Counted from the first letter of the stretch, positions 52,225 through 61,728 are shown. The stretch is DNA of 64,000 nucleotides from Lysobacter sp. M2-1 (GCF_022662495.1 NZ_JAKPBU010000001.1:930001-994000); one strand, 5' to 3'. Notes: generated from the sequence alone by a model not told the origin. Numbers and translations are program-made.

Positions 52225-55200
52225 TTAGTCGGGCCTCCGGAGAGTCGGAGAGAGAGCTTCGCTGCGATCGCGAACACGCACGGATTGCTCTGGCAAAGAG
52301 AGAAAATGCTGGTTCGATCTGACAATCAATCGCTGCCCTAGCGCTGTGGCAATTCCCGCATCAATCGCAGACTGTATTCGCCCACCGGCGCGCTGCAGGC
52401 CCCACAAACCACGAATGCGAGCGACGACCTCGTCACGATGCACGGGACCCTCCACGCCAACGACATCACTGACGATCTTCGCCATTATGTCAGCTGGGAC
52501 CATGTGCAACTCGAAATTACGGTTGGGAACCGGAAAACTTGCCTCTTCGTAGAGATCTGCGGAGGAGGGCCCATCGATCTCGGTCAATCCGACCTCGACA
52601 AACTCCCCGCGCTCCACCGTCTGAACTTCAACAGGAACCGCGCGACTGGAGCCCGTGCCAACAACTGTTTCGTGACTGACGTCAGACTTGGCCTTTTCGA
52701 TTGCAGCGATGAGCCTGTCGAGTTCGGCCTGTGGGCGCTGGAACCACTCCGAACTCCACACCCGATAGATTGTCCATCCCTTGTCCCGCAGCGCGGCCTC
52801 GCGCAGTCGTTCGCGATCGCGTGCGCTGCGCGCATCGCGATACCACCCACCATCACATTCGATCCCGAGAATGTAGCGACCGGGAAGTTTCGGATCGAAG
52901 ACCGCGATATCGACGAAGAGCCCTGCCTCGCCAACATGTGAGTGAACATGGTGGCCGCTCGCCTTCAGGGCATTCTCGACTTCCTGTTCGAACACCCTGG
53001 CTTCTACCTCCTTGTTCCTACCATTTATGGCAAGTCGGCCTGTTCTGGCATAGTGCAAGAAGAGCTTGAACGCAACGGTGCCTTTACCCTTTGCCCGCTC
53101 GATATCAATATCCTCGTCGGTGATGGACGAGAACACCTCACAGCGCGATTTGGCGCGACTGATCAGCACATTTAGTCGACGCTCGCCGCCCTGTGCGCTC
53201 AAAGGGCCGAAATTCATAGTGAGGTTGTGCATCGCATCGCGCCCATACCCCACCGATATGAAGATTACGTCGCGCTCGTCACCTTGGATGTTCTCCAGGC
53301 TTTTAACGAAGAATGGTTCACTCTCGTGCGAGGCGAAGAACCCTTCGGTTTCAGGGTGGAGCCTGCGCAGCACTTCCAAATGGTCAACGATCGCCCTTCG
53401 TTGCTGGGTGGAAAAGGTAGCGACGCCTAAGGACAGGTTAGGTGACTTACGCGCGTGTTCAATCACCGCTTCGGCTACCGCCTTTGCCTCGACAGGATTA
53501 GTGCGAGTGTTGCCGCGATCGTATATGGCGTCCGTCAGGTGGTTGAATCGCAAACCCATCCCGCCCTCGCTTGTGTATGGGCTCGGGACGATTAACAACT
53601 GGTCTTCGTAGAACTCGCGGTTGGAGACAGCGATTAGCGACTGGTGGCGACTCCGGTAGTGCCAACGCAGCATGCGCTCGGGTAACCCTCGCGCCCGGCA
53701 GAGCCCAAGGATGCTCTCAACATCGGCAGGCGGCGCGCCCTCGTCATCGTCGTTCTGGTTGTCGCCGAGAACTTTGGCGAAGAAACGTGTTGGCGGCAGC
53801 TGCCGTTCGTCTCCGACAATCACCAGCTGCTTAGCGCGAGCCACCGCTCCCAGGGCGTCCACGGGCTGAACCTGACTCGCCTCGTCGATCACTAGCAGGT
53901 CGAACTCCAAGACGCCCGGCGGTAGAAACTGCGCGATCGACAGCGGACTCATCATGAAGACAGGCTTAAGAGCTTGAATTGCCGGCGCGCACCTCTCCAC
54001 GAGCTGCCTAATCGGCATATGCCGGCGCTGCCTGGACATTTCAGCAAGCAGGATCGCGGTCGGACCTGTCGCGCCTCCTCGCTGCGGCACCTGGTCATGG
54101 TGGGCACGCACGACCTGGCGACGGGCTAGGAGCATCCGGTTCCAGTCGAGCTGTGAGAAGTGCGCGACCTTCTGTGACTGCTTCTGACCGTCGAAGCTGC
54201 CCAGCTCCGGCTCCGCTTTCACCATCTTCGCCAGCACATCTTCGTAGTAGGCGAGCTGGAAGGCCCCGATCGCGTGCTCGGTAGCCAGGTGCCCAGATGC
54301 CAGCGCTCGGACCACGGCTTTGAGCCCCTTGTTCTCAGCCTCCTTGGCTTGCGCCATATAGGCGACCCATTGTGGCAGTCCCTCTGGATTTGCCCGCCAG
54401 CGTTCCAGCCGCGTCGACAGCATCGACAGATCAGCGTCCCTCAGGTTCTTCGCGCCGTCCGCACTCTCGAACTCAAGCGAGGAGAAGAGCGCGGCAGTAC
54501 GCTCCATGAGCGCGTGCGCCTCACCATCGAGTGCCGAGCATGCCGCAAGCCACTCGGTAGCATCGGGAGTGCGGGCGGCCAAACCGCGCAGAGCTTCGTT
54601 CTCGTGAATCCATGCTGTGGCGGCATCCAGCGCCACGAGATCAGATCCCACGCCGCTCCACAGTAGGCCAAATGCAGACTCTCCCTGTTCCGACTTCGTG
54701 GCCAGCAATTGAAGGGCATGCTGGGCTTGAACAAGGCGTAGAATGTCAGCAGCCGCACCTTTGATGGTGAGCGTGTCTGACTTGGCAAGATATCGGCACT
54801 TCTCTAAAGCGGCTCTCCAGATCGCCGTCTTGGCCTTAGCCGCGGTGAGCGGAACGCGCCGGAGCACGGTCTCCTCACCCCACGGCCGCCGCTCGGCGGC
54901 GATCAAGGCCTCGCTGATGGGTGTGAGCCTGACTTTCACCTCATCCAGTACCGGCAGCACACGGGCGGCCAACTCGCTCGCCAACTGGCGATCGGCAACG
55001 TCGGCCAAGCGTTCGCGCACCCCACTTCCTAGAGGGCGGAGCGAGCGCATCCAGTTCGCCACGCCACGAAGAAACGACGTGTCGGATCGCTCGCGCTGCC
55101 AGCCCGTCCCGAAGGCCTCTGCGCCTTGCCCATCACGCTCCGCGATCTTGCGCTGTGCGGCCTGCGCATCGATCAGCCCGTCCAGTGATCGAAGAATGTG

Positions 55201-57597
55201 ATCCGCTGGAAGTTTTGGGTTGACCAAGAAGGATCGTACGAGGCGATTGGAACGGCGCCAGTGGCCATTGAATACACGTAGCCAACTCGTCCCGACGGTC
55301 GCCATGTAGGACCGCGACTCCTCGAGTTCCTGACTCCACGCCGCCTCACGAAATACGCCCGACAGCGATCGCTTGCCGGCCTGTACCCGATCGACCGCTT
55401 CGATTAGATCCTCAATGGAGTCCACACCCCGATCCCAGATGTGAGCCACCAGCGAGGCGCGCTCAATCTCTGGAATGGTGGCCGCGCGCTCGCCGATCGC
55501 CGCCAGTCGAATCGCCGTATCGAGGGTAAGGACATCGCGCTCGCCCAAAAGTTGGGCAAGGCGCGTCAGGTCAGGCAGGATGCGATCGACGGCACGATTG
55601 ATGTCAGCTAGCGCCGCGCCTTCGCGGCCCAGCTCGAACTCAGGCGACAGCTCGGCGAGCGCCGCCTGCGTTTCGGACCAGTTGATTTCCAAGGCATCTG
55701 CAGAGGCGAGCGTGAGAGCCTCCGCATGCAATTTCTGCGCGAGCGCAAGCTCCTCGATTAGCGCATCGACCGCACCTGTCTGATCCCATACGGGTGCAAG
55801 GAATGCCCGGCCACCCATCTGAGGGGCGGCAACCAATCGCTCGCTGCGTTTTCGCGCCTCCTCAGTCTCAACGAATTGCTGGGGCGCGTCGAGCTCCAAC
55901 GCGCGGAACAGCGCGACAGCACGATCACGCCAGGTATCCAGGTCGTGAGCAAGCGAGCCGACCAATTCAAGGATGCGATCGCGTCCATTGGGCAGCAGGC
56001 CACGGATACCCACGCCGGCCCAGCTGTGATCCGCCGGCCGCCCCATCTCGTCAATGCGGATGACAAGATCTCGTAGCAGTTCCTCACGCGCTTCTTTTTC
56101 GTGTGGTGCCCAAGAGAGAGAACCGTCAAGCTCGACTCGCCTTGTAGTGTAGCCCTCTCGGCGCAATCGCAAGAGGTGGCCGAATACCTCAAATGGCGTC
56201 AACTTGGCAGGCTCATAGACCCGATGCAGCCGGATCGCGTGCTCGTTGAGCTCGTCCCGAGCCTCGGTAAGCTGTTGAACAATCGGTCGACCATCGTCTA
56301 CTCGCGGCTGACCGAGTTGCCATGTGCGGCGCAGATCGTCCAGCACTGCTCGTTTGTTGGCCTTGCTGCTATGCAGCTCCAGGCAGGCAACGCCGATGTC
56401 TGCCTGATCGAGCCGCCGTTTGACGACGTCCAATGCGGCCATTTTCTCCGCAACGAAGAGCACCTTCTTCTTGTCGGCGACGGCCGTAGCGATAATGTTG
56501 GCGATCGTCTGCGACTTGCCCGTGCCTGGCGGTCCTTGGACCAAGATGCTTGTACCTCGCCGAACATCGTGCACAACCAGTGCCTGTGAACTATCGCAAT
56601 CCACTACGTGGACCATCTGGCCAGGCGGGATCACCGGATCGATGTTGATGTTGTCGTTAGAGAGTATTGATCCGGGGAAGCCATCCGAAACCACGCCCCG
56701 CAGCGACGATCGCGACTCAAATCCCCCGCTCGCCCGCCATTGGGCCGGATCGAGGTCGCGATACATCATGAATTTAGCAAACGAGAAGAGGCCGAGAACC
56801 GCCTCGTTGGGAAGCACCTCCCAGTGCGCCTTCCCCGACACCATTTGGCTCACTTGCTCGAGATATGCGTCGATGTCGAGTGTCTCGAAATCGACGATAT
56901 CAGGCAGCCTCAGCTCGAATTGGCGATGCAAGTAAAGTTGTAATGACAGATTCGCCTGGATGTCTTCGCCAGCCCAGCGGAGGTGGAATTTCTCGCCAGC
57001 ATTGCTGCGTTCCAAATGCACTGGGACGAGAACCAGTGGCGCGAAACGATCGTCATTGGGCGTGGAAGGGGCGCGCCACTTCAAATAACCGATAGCTAAG
57101 AACAGGATGTTGACGCCTTGCTCTTCTTCGAGCGTGCGCGCATCAATGTAGAGATCGAGTAGTCGCTTTTGCAGACCGGACGAGGTCATCCGGGTCTGTA
57201 GTTGGTCATCCCAATGCTTTGCGACCCTGCCTGACTCGTCCAGCTCGAAATCTGGCTGGGCAATGAGCTCTTGGTCCACGGAGGCATCGACCGTGTTGAT
57301 CTCGATAACTTCTGTATCCGCGAGGGGATCAGAGACAAGCTCAGCTACAGGATCAGCTCGGCCCGCGGAGAATGTAAATCTCTTGCCTGACACGACCAGC
57401 GTGTCATACATCGGCTTGGCCAACTCATTGACCACCTCGACGATTTTTGCCCGACCGCCCCGAGGCGTATGCAAGAGCCGATTGCGAGTCGAGAGGTCCA
57501 GCAGCTCGAGTCTGGCCCGCTCGATCTTCTCCAGCAGCGTGCCCGATCCCCGAAGTGCGGCGACCTCTTCCTGTTGAACCCCGACCTCATCGTTCAT
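52225..57597 (-). CDS. DUF4011-helicase-Vsr-like nuclease-DUF3320 defence protein
   Basis: A 1790-residue protein. The N-terminal LLEKIERARLELLDLSTRNRLLH is DUF4011. Walker A GPPGTGKS is at about 354-361; the DEAS Walker B is near 1236 (LLVIDEASQVQPVDALGAV), followed by GDERQLPP; NVLISRAKSRCEVF is helicase motif VI. A Vsr-like nuclease of MTES_1575 type at about 1570-1630 has LGIECDGGWYRDARSARDRERLR and GWTIYRVWSSEWF. The DUF3320 region follows. It ends at a TAA that is in frame with 74 more family-like codons. ATG at 57597 was chosen. This architecture (hhe) was reported as anti-phage. DNA cleavage or unwinding of invading DNA is inferred. Confidence 0.9.
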   Translation of the reverse strand: MNDEVGVQQEEVAALRGSGTLLEKIERARLELLDLSTRNRLLHTPRGGRAKIVEVVNELAKPMYDTLVVSGKRFTFSAGRADPVAELVSDPLADTEVIEINTVDASVDQELIAQPDFELDESGRVAKHWDDQLQTRMTSSGLQKRLLDLYIDARTLEEEQGVNILFLAIGYLKWRAPSTPNDDRFAPLVLVPVHLERSNAGEKFHLRWAGEDIQANLSLQLYLHRQFELRLPDIVDFETLDIDAYLEQVSQMVSGKAHWEVLPNEAVLGLFSFAKFMMYRDLDPAQWRASGGFESRSSLRGVVSDGFPGSILSNDNINIDPVIPPGQMVHVVDCDSSQALVVHDVRRGTSILVQGPPGTGKSQTIANIIATAVADKKKVLFVAEKMAALDVVKRRLDQADIGVACLELHSSKANKRAVLDDLRRTWQLGQPRVDDGRPIVQQLTEARDELNEHAIRLHRVYEPAKLTPFEVFGHLLRLRREGYTTRRVELDGSLSWAPHEKEAREELLRDLVIRIDEMGRPADHSWAGVGIRGLLPNGRDRILELVGSLAHDLDTWRDRAVALFRALELDAPQQFVETEEARKRSERLVAAPQMGGRAFLAPVWDQTGAVDALIEELALAQKLHAEALTLASADALEINWSETQAALAELSPEFELGREGAALADINRAVDRILPDLTRLAQLLGERDVLTLDTAIRLAAIGERAATIPEIERASLVAHIWDRGVDSIEDLIEAVDRVQAGKRSLSGVFREAAWSQELEESRSYMATVGTSWLRVFNGHWRRSNRLVRSFLVNPKLPADHILRSLDGLIDAQAAQRKIAERDGQGAEAFGTGWQRERSDTSFLRGVANWMRSLRPLGSGVRERLADVADRQLASELAARVLPVLDEVKVRLTPISEALIAAERRPWGEETVLRRVPLTAAKAKTAIWRAALEKCRYLAKSDTLTIKGAAADILRLVQAQHALQLLATKSEQGESAFGLLWSGVGSDLVALDAATAWIHENEALRGLAARTPDATEWLAACSALDGEAHALMERTAALFSSLEFESADGAKNLRDADLSMLSTRLERWRANPEGLPQWVAYMAQAKEAENKGLKAVVRALASGHLATEHAIGAFQLAYYEDVLAKMVKAEPELGSFDGQKQSQKVAHFSQLDWNRMLLARRQVVRAHHDQVPQRGGATGPTAILLAEMSRQRRHMPIRQLVERCAPAIQALKPVFMMSPLSIAQFLPPGVLEFDLLVIDEASQVQPVDALGAVARAKQLVIVGDERQLPPTRFFAKVLGDNQNDDDEGAPPADVESILGLCRARGLPERMLRWHYRSRHQSLIAVSNREFYEDQLLIVPSPYTSEGGMGLRFNHLTDAIYDRGNTRTNPVEAKAVAEAVIEHARKSPNLSLGVATFSTQQRRAIVDHLEVLRRLHPETEGFFASHESEPFFVKSLENIQGDERDVIFISVGYGRDAMHNLTMNFGPLSAQGGERRLNVLISRAKSRCEVFSSITDEDIDIERAKGKGTVAFKLFLHYARTGRLAINGRNKEVEARVFEQEVENALKASGHHVHSHVGEAGLFVDIAVFDPKLPGRYILGIECDGGWYRDARSARDRERLREAALRDKGWTIYRVWSSEWFQRPQAELDRLIAAIEKAKSDVSHETVVGTGSSRAVPVEVQTVERGEFVEVGLTEIDGPSSADLYEEASFPVPNRNFELHMVPADIMAKIVSDVVGVEGPVHRDEVVARIRGLWGLQRAGGRIQSAIDAGIATALGQRLIVRSNQHFLSLPEQSVRVRDRSEALSPTLRRPD

Positions 57598-57695
57598 CCT
57601 GCCGCCCTCCCCTGGGCCAGAATACGACCTTCCGCCCATGAACTAGCCTGGTGCGGCGCCGCTATAGTGCGCCGAATGGACTGGGTGATCTAGAC

Positions 57696-58475
57696 ATGGC
57701 CATCGGATTGAACGATACCCGCGCAGGGCGGCTTGCCAGCAGCGAGATTCACTGGCTCGTGTCGTCCTACATTGGCGTGTCAGAGGGATACCTGGGGGAC
57801 TTTAGCTACCGGACCCATCGGGAGTTTTATTCGTCCTTTTGTGATCTGAACATCGATCCTGATACCTATCCCGGCAAAACGACGCGAGAGAAGTTCATCA
57901 GTGTTGTCTCCGGTAGCAACGCTGCAGTGCAAGCGGCCATCCTGCGAGGCATCGCAAAGCGATATCCTCCTGACTCCGAACCGCACCGAACAAAGGCTAG
58001 CTATGCGCAACTAATTGCGCTGATCAAGAAGTGTTCGTCTGATCTCTCCGTAGATCAATCTGATCCAAGGATCACGAGCGATGTTGTGCGCCGGGCTCTC
58101 GCAGACGCAGCGCTGCTAATCGAACGAAGCGGCCCCACCAGCGCTGTTGATCGCGTTCACACGGCGCTACATGCGTATTTGAAGGCCGCCTGTGCCCGGT
58201 ACTCCATTTCAATTCCAGAAGACGCCAAGATCACCCTGCTCTTCAAGGGGTTACAGCAGCACCATCCTCGGCTGCGGGAGAGTGCACACAGCGACACCAT
58301 GTCGAGGATATTGAATTCGCTTGGGAACATCATCGACGCACTCAACCCTGCGAGGAACCGCGGAAGCCTGGCGCATGCTAATGAGAATCTGCTAGATCGG
58401 AATGACGCCGCACTTGCAATCAACGCCGCGCGAGCAGTAATCCAATATATCGATGCAAAGCTGGCAGAAGAATAG
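57696..58475 (+). CDS. HEPN/Abi_C-type abortive infection protein
   Basis: A 259-residue protein. The C-terminal part (about 145-255) has the Abi_C/HEPN pattern: VDRVHTALHAYLKAACARY helix, then ILNSLGNIIDALNPARNRGSLAHAN with R220-N221 and H227, an Rx4-6H motif of HEPN RNases. The N-terminal about 120 residues (ASSEIHWLVSSYIGVSEGYLGDFSYRTHREFYSSFC) form a separate sensor-like domain. ATG at 57696 was chosen inside a longer open frame. It is divergent from the helicase gene with 98 bp between and has the lowest GC of the island. Confidence 0.82.
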   Translation: MAIGLNDTRAGRLASSEIHWLVSSYIGVSEGYLGDFSYRTHREFYSSFCDLNIDPDTYPGKTTREKFISVVSGSNAAVQAAILRGIAKRYPPDSEPHRTKASYAQLIALIKKCSSDLSVDQSDPRITSDVVRRALADAALLIERSGPTSAVDRVHTALHAYLKAACARYSISIPEDAKITLLFKGLQQHHPRLRESAHSDTMSRILNSLGNIIDALNPARNRGSLAHANENLLDRNDAALAINAARAVIQYIDAKLAEE

Positions 58476-58560
58476 AGTTAATCGATGGGCACTGACTTCT
58501 AGCCCCTGATCTCTATGCGTAAATCTCGGGATCTGCGTTCACACTCCTATGGGAACCTAG

Positions 58561-58660
58561 ACGCCACCCCAACCCCGACCACCACCCCACATGCCGCGCT
58601 AGTGCGGCTTCGATCACTTCCGCACTCCCCGCTACATGCAGGTCGCGCCGGGCGCAGAAT
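58561..58660 (-). pseudogene. fragment of recD 3' end, copy 2
   Basis: On the minus strand it reads RRDLHVAGSAEVIEAALARH followed by VGWWSGLGWRL, nearly the same as the end of the recD remnant at 62760 (RRELHVAGGVEVIEAALARH and VGRWSGLGWRL). About 85-95 bp are shared. It lies just before the GNAT gene, in the same orientation as the other copy, 4.2 kb apart. Confidence 0.8.
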
Positions 58661-58753
58661 GGTGCCGGGCAGCCCGCCTCTTCCGGCCCTTGCCGTCGGC
58701 GGCCGCCCCGGGTTTGATCTGTCCCTGGACTTGCCTACCCAGCAGAGTGCGCG

Positions 58754-59245
58754 ATGAGCGACGGCCTCACCATCCACGAATACAGCGGCGACCTTGCGAT
58801 CCACTTCCGCGACATCAACGCCGAGTGGATCACTGCGATGTTCCGGCTCGAAGACACCGACCGGGAGGTGCTGGACAACCCGCGCGCGAAGATCATCGAT
58901 GCCGGTGGGGTGATCCTGTTCGTCGAGGCGCCCGGGCTGGGCATCGTGGGCACGTGCGCGCTGCAGAAGACCGGGCCCACGGCGTACGAGCTGACCAAGA
59001 TGGGCGTGCGCGAATCCGCGCGCGGATTGAAGGCCGGCGAGTTCCTGCTGGCAGCCGTCATCGAACGCGCCATGGCGCTGGGCGCCGACCCGCTGTACCT
59101 GCTCACCAACGCCAAGTGCGCCGCGGCCATTCACCTGTACGAGAAGCTGGGCTTCCAGCACGATGCGGACATCATGGCCCGCTACGGCGCGCGATACGAA
59201 CGCTGCGATGTGGCGATGCGCTATCGCGGAGAGTCATCGCAGTGA
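58754..59245 (+). CDS. GNAT family N-acetyltransferase
   Basis: A 163-residue GNAT with KMGVRESARGLKAGEFLLAAVIERAM (about 75-100), where RGLKAG takes the place of the acetyl-CoA loop QxxGxG, and a last part YLLTNAKCAAAIHLYEKLGFQHDAD, typical of the family. The substrate is unknown. It has the chromosomal high GC content and follows the recD fragment. The gene ends 8 bp before the right copy of the TGACCCCGTT motif. Confidence 0.85.
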   Translation: MSDGLTIHEYSGDLAIHFRDINAEWITAMFRLEDTDREVLDNPRAKIIDAGGVILFVEAPGLGIVGTCALQKTGPTAYELTKMGVRESARGLKAGEFLLAAVIERAMALGADPLYLLTNAKCAAAIHLYEKLGFQHDADIMARYGARYERCDVAMRYRGESSQ

Positions 59246-59253
59246 GCAGCGTG

Positions 59254-59278
59254 GAGAACGGGGTCAGGATCACTTTTC
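59254..59278 (-). repeat. right copy of the TGACCCCGTT motif, inverted
   Basis: On the minus strand it reads GAAAAGTGATCCTGACCCCG followed by TTCTC, a near-copy of 51193-51215 in opposite orientation. The core CCTGACCCCGTT is identical. Confidence 0.6.
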
Positions 59279-59337
59279 AAGCTCGCCCCAGCGGATGAGC
59301 AACGACCGTTATCGACCAATAGCAGACATCCATGTGC

Positions 59338-60447
59338 TCAACCGTTGAGAGCCGAACTCAGATCCACCCAAAGGTCATCGACGTTTTCGACGCCCACGCT
59401 GAGCCTGAGCAAAGACGGCGGAAGATGTTCCTGCCCTGGGATAGCTGCCCGACGCTCCATCGTGGATTCCACGGCACCAAGGCTTGTTGCGTGGTGGATG
59501 AGTTCTGTCTCGCGGCAAACGGCGTCCGCCGATGCGGCATCGCCGGCAACATCGAAAGAGATGATGGTGCCGAAACCCTTGAGCACCCGCTTTGCAGTCG
59601 CATGCGTAGGGTGGCTCGCAAGCCCCGGGTAGCGCACGCAACTCACTCGTGGATGGGATGCAAGCCGTTCGGCAAGGATGGCGGCTGAAGCCTGTGCACG
59701 CTCAAGCCGAAGGGCCAAAGTCCGTGCACCCCGCGCGGCAAGAAATGCTTCGAGGGTGCCTGGCGTTGCGCCAGTGAGTTCACGAGTCTTTTTGAGCTGG
59801 TGCCAGAGCGACTCGTCCCGAGCCGTGGCAAGTCCAGCCAACAAGTCCGAGTGTCCGCCAATGAACTTGGTAGCGGACTGGATCGAGATCGTCGCGCCGA
59901 AGGCCAGGGGCTGTTGATTGAGTGGAGTCGCGAAGGTGTTATCGACCGCAACGATCGCCCCCTGCTTCCTGGGTGCCGCGCATATCGCCTCGAGGTCCGC
60001 GACGGCGAGCAGCGGATTGGAAGGCGACTCCAGCCAGACGAGATCGGCCGACCTGCATGCCTCGACCCATGCAACGGTGTCGTCCATCGCCAAGCGGGTG
60101 ACGGTCCATCGCCCTCGCACCGCCCCGTCCATCGCCAAACCAGCGACACCCTGATAGCAGTCATCTGGCAGGACAACCTCGGAACCGACCGCCAGCGAAT
60201 CGAACACAGCGGCGATGGCGGCCATTCCCGAGCTGAACGCAATGGCCATGCCGCCTTCTAGACCTCCAACAATGCTCTCCAGGGCTTCCCATGTGGGAGT
60301 ACCGTCATCCCGGGAATACTCGCGCCCTTGCCCGATGATGAAGTTGGATGCGGGAACCAGAGGCACATTGAGCGGTGAACCTGGTTCGGTATGGCGCCCT
60401 GCGTGCACCAGCCAGGAATCGTGATGCCATTGGGTGCGGTCATTCAT
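59338..60447 (-). CDS. trans-sulfuration PLP enzyme (Cys/Met metabolism family)
   Basis: A 369-residue fold-type I PLP enzyme. The PLP lysine is K194 in QSATKFIGGHSDLLAG; AVDNTFATPLNQQPL (167-181) with D169 binds the pyridine nitrogen; FSSGMAAIAA (71-80) holds the phosphate. LRLSVGVENVDDLWVDL is the C-terminal family motif. Cystathionine gamma-synthase, lyase or an O-acyl-homoserine enzyme cannot be told apart. It overlaps the PaiB-like gene by 8 bp. A GTG at 60456 could add three residues. Confidence 0.9.
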   Translation of the reverse strand: MNDRTQWHHDSWLVHAGRHTEPGSPLNVPLVPASNFIIGQGREYSRDDGTPTWEALESIVGGLEGGMAIAFSSGMAAIAAVFDSLAVGSEVVLPDDCYQGVAGLAMDGAVRGRWTVTRLAMDDTVAWVEACRSADLVWLESPSNPLLAVADLEAICAAPRKQGAIVAVDNTFATPLNQQPLAFGATISIQSATKFIGGHSDLLAGLATARDESLWHQLKKTRELTGATPGTLEAFLAARGARTLALRLERAQASAAILAERLASHPRVSCVRYPGLASHPTHATAKRVLKGFGTIISFDVAGDAASADAVCRETELIHHATSLGAVESTMERRAAIPGQEHLPPSLLRLSVGVENVDDLWVDLSSALNG

Positions 60448-61087
60448 GGCTTTCACCCATCGAAATCCGGCTGCGCCTCATCGCGGCAGCCAGTGATGCA
60501 TGGCCGCGCTCGTCAAGGGTGCTGACTGTGCCGTTGAAGTCCCGGGCGTCCCGGTTCTGGCTGAGCTTGCGCTTGCCTTCAACGCGATCGAGCTCAACCT
60601 CGATGCCGACGATCTGGCTGAGCTGGTCGGTCAGGTAATCCGCAGGGGCGTCACCCATCTTCCACGGTTTTGGTTCCCCAGCCTCGCTCTGTCGGGTCAG
60701 CTTCGCGACCATGCCCCGGACGAACTTCTCGTCGTCGAAGACGTTTATGCGTCCGTGGGCATGGACGATCTCGTAATTCCACGTGGGCACGTGCCGATGC
60801 GTCTCATGCTTGCTGGGATACCAGTTCGGCGAGATATAGCCTTGAACCCCGCGGAAGACGACCAAAACGCGGTCGCCGTTCCGTACTTCCTGCCAAATGG
60901 GGTTTGCCCGGGCCACGTGTGCCAGCAAGGTTCCCGAGGGTCCGCGGTTGGCGTCGAGGACGAACGGCAGGTGATTGGCCTCAAGTCCGTCGCCCGTGTG
61001 GGTCACGAGCACACCCAGCGGATGCTCGCAGATGATGCGATGCAGCTCCTCGGGATGAGATTCAGTGAAAAGTTGCGGGAGATACAT
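60440..61087 (-). CDS. PaiB-like FMN-binding protein
   Basis: A 215-residue protein of the FMN-binding split-barrel PaiB family. MYLPQLFTESHPEELHRII, LANPIWQEV-like residues (ARANPIWQEVRNGD, about 79-92), GYISPNWYPSKHETHRHVPTWNYE (about 103-126) and the final EGKRKLSQNRD are its signature. PaiB of Bacillus is a negative regulator of sporulation and protease genes, but most members probably bind flavin or act as oxidoreductases. It is coupled to the downstream PLP enzyme gene. Confidence 0.9.
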   Translation of the reverse strand: MYLPQLFTESHPEELHRIICEHPLGVLVTHTGDGLEANHLPFVLDANRGPSGTLLAHVARANPIWQEVRNGDRVLVVFRGVQGYISPNWYPSKHETHRHVPTWNYEIVHAHGRINVFDDEKFVRGMVAKLTRQSEAGEPKPWKMGDAPADYLTDQLSQIVGIEVELDRVEGKRKLSQNRDARDFNGTVSTLDERGHASLAAAMRRSRISMGESHE

Positions 61088-61113
61088 GGAGACTCCGGTT
61101 CAAGACTGAGCTA

Positions 61114-61728
61114 TCAATCAATCGGGCGCAGGAGGAGCAACAGGGAAAGGGCCAGCATGAATACGGCAACGAAACCGTCTAGCACTTGCCAGGCACGCGG
61201 ACTTTTGAACATCGGCAAGAGAAGACGCGAGCCGTAACCGAGGGCCGAGAACCACGCGACACTCGCCACGCAGGCACCGACGGCGAATGCCCACTGCGCC
61301 GGGCCCACATAGCGGGTCGATATGCCCCCGAGCAGAATCATTGTGTCCAGATAGACGTGCGGATTGAGGAACGTGAAGGCGAGGCATGCGAACAGAATGC
61401 GGCGCGCGCTTGAGCTGCCTGCATCAGGTGCCAGGCCGCCTGAACCGTTCCATGCGCGTCGGGCGGCCATCGCGCCATAGACAGCGAGGAATGCCGCCCC
61501 GCCGAATCGCAGGACCTGCAGCAGTGCGGGCCATTCGCGGACTACGGCACCGACACCGAGGACACCACAAAGGATCAGTGTAATGTCGCCGAAGGTGCAG
61601 GTTGCCACGACCAACCCAACATTCCGCTGCAGCAGCCCCTGTCGAAGCACGAAGGCGTTTTGAGAACCAATGGCAATGATCAGACCTGCGCTTGCAGCGA
61701 AGCCAACGAGTGCGGCTGTGAAGTACAT
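61114..61728 (-). CDS. LysE/ArgO family amino acid exporter
   Basis: A 204-residue membrane protein with about six helices. The LysE signature GxQNAFVLRQGL is in AIGSQNAFVLRQGLLQRNVG (about 19-38), and AFTFLNPHVYLDTMILLGGIS (about 132-152) has the NPHxYLD motif. ATG at 61728 gives the usual start; one frame extension exists. It exports lysine or arginine. It is divergent from a LysG/ArgP-type regulator, the classic arrangement. Confidence 0.92.
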   Translation of the reverse strand: MYFTAALVGFAASAGLIIAIGSQNAFVLRQGLLQRNVGLVVATCTFGDITLILCGVLGVGAVVREWPALLQVLRFGGAAFLAVYGAMAARRAWNGSGGLAPDAGSSSARRILFACLAFTFLNPHVYLDTMILLGGISTRYVGPAQWAFAVGACVASVAWFSALGYGSRLLLPMFKSPRAWQVLDGFVAVFMLALSLLLLLRPID

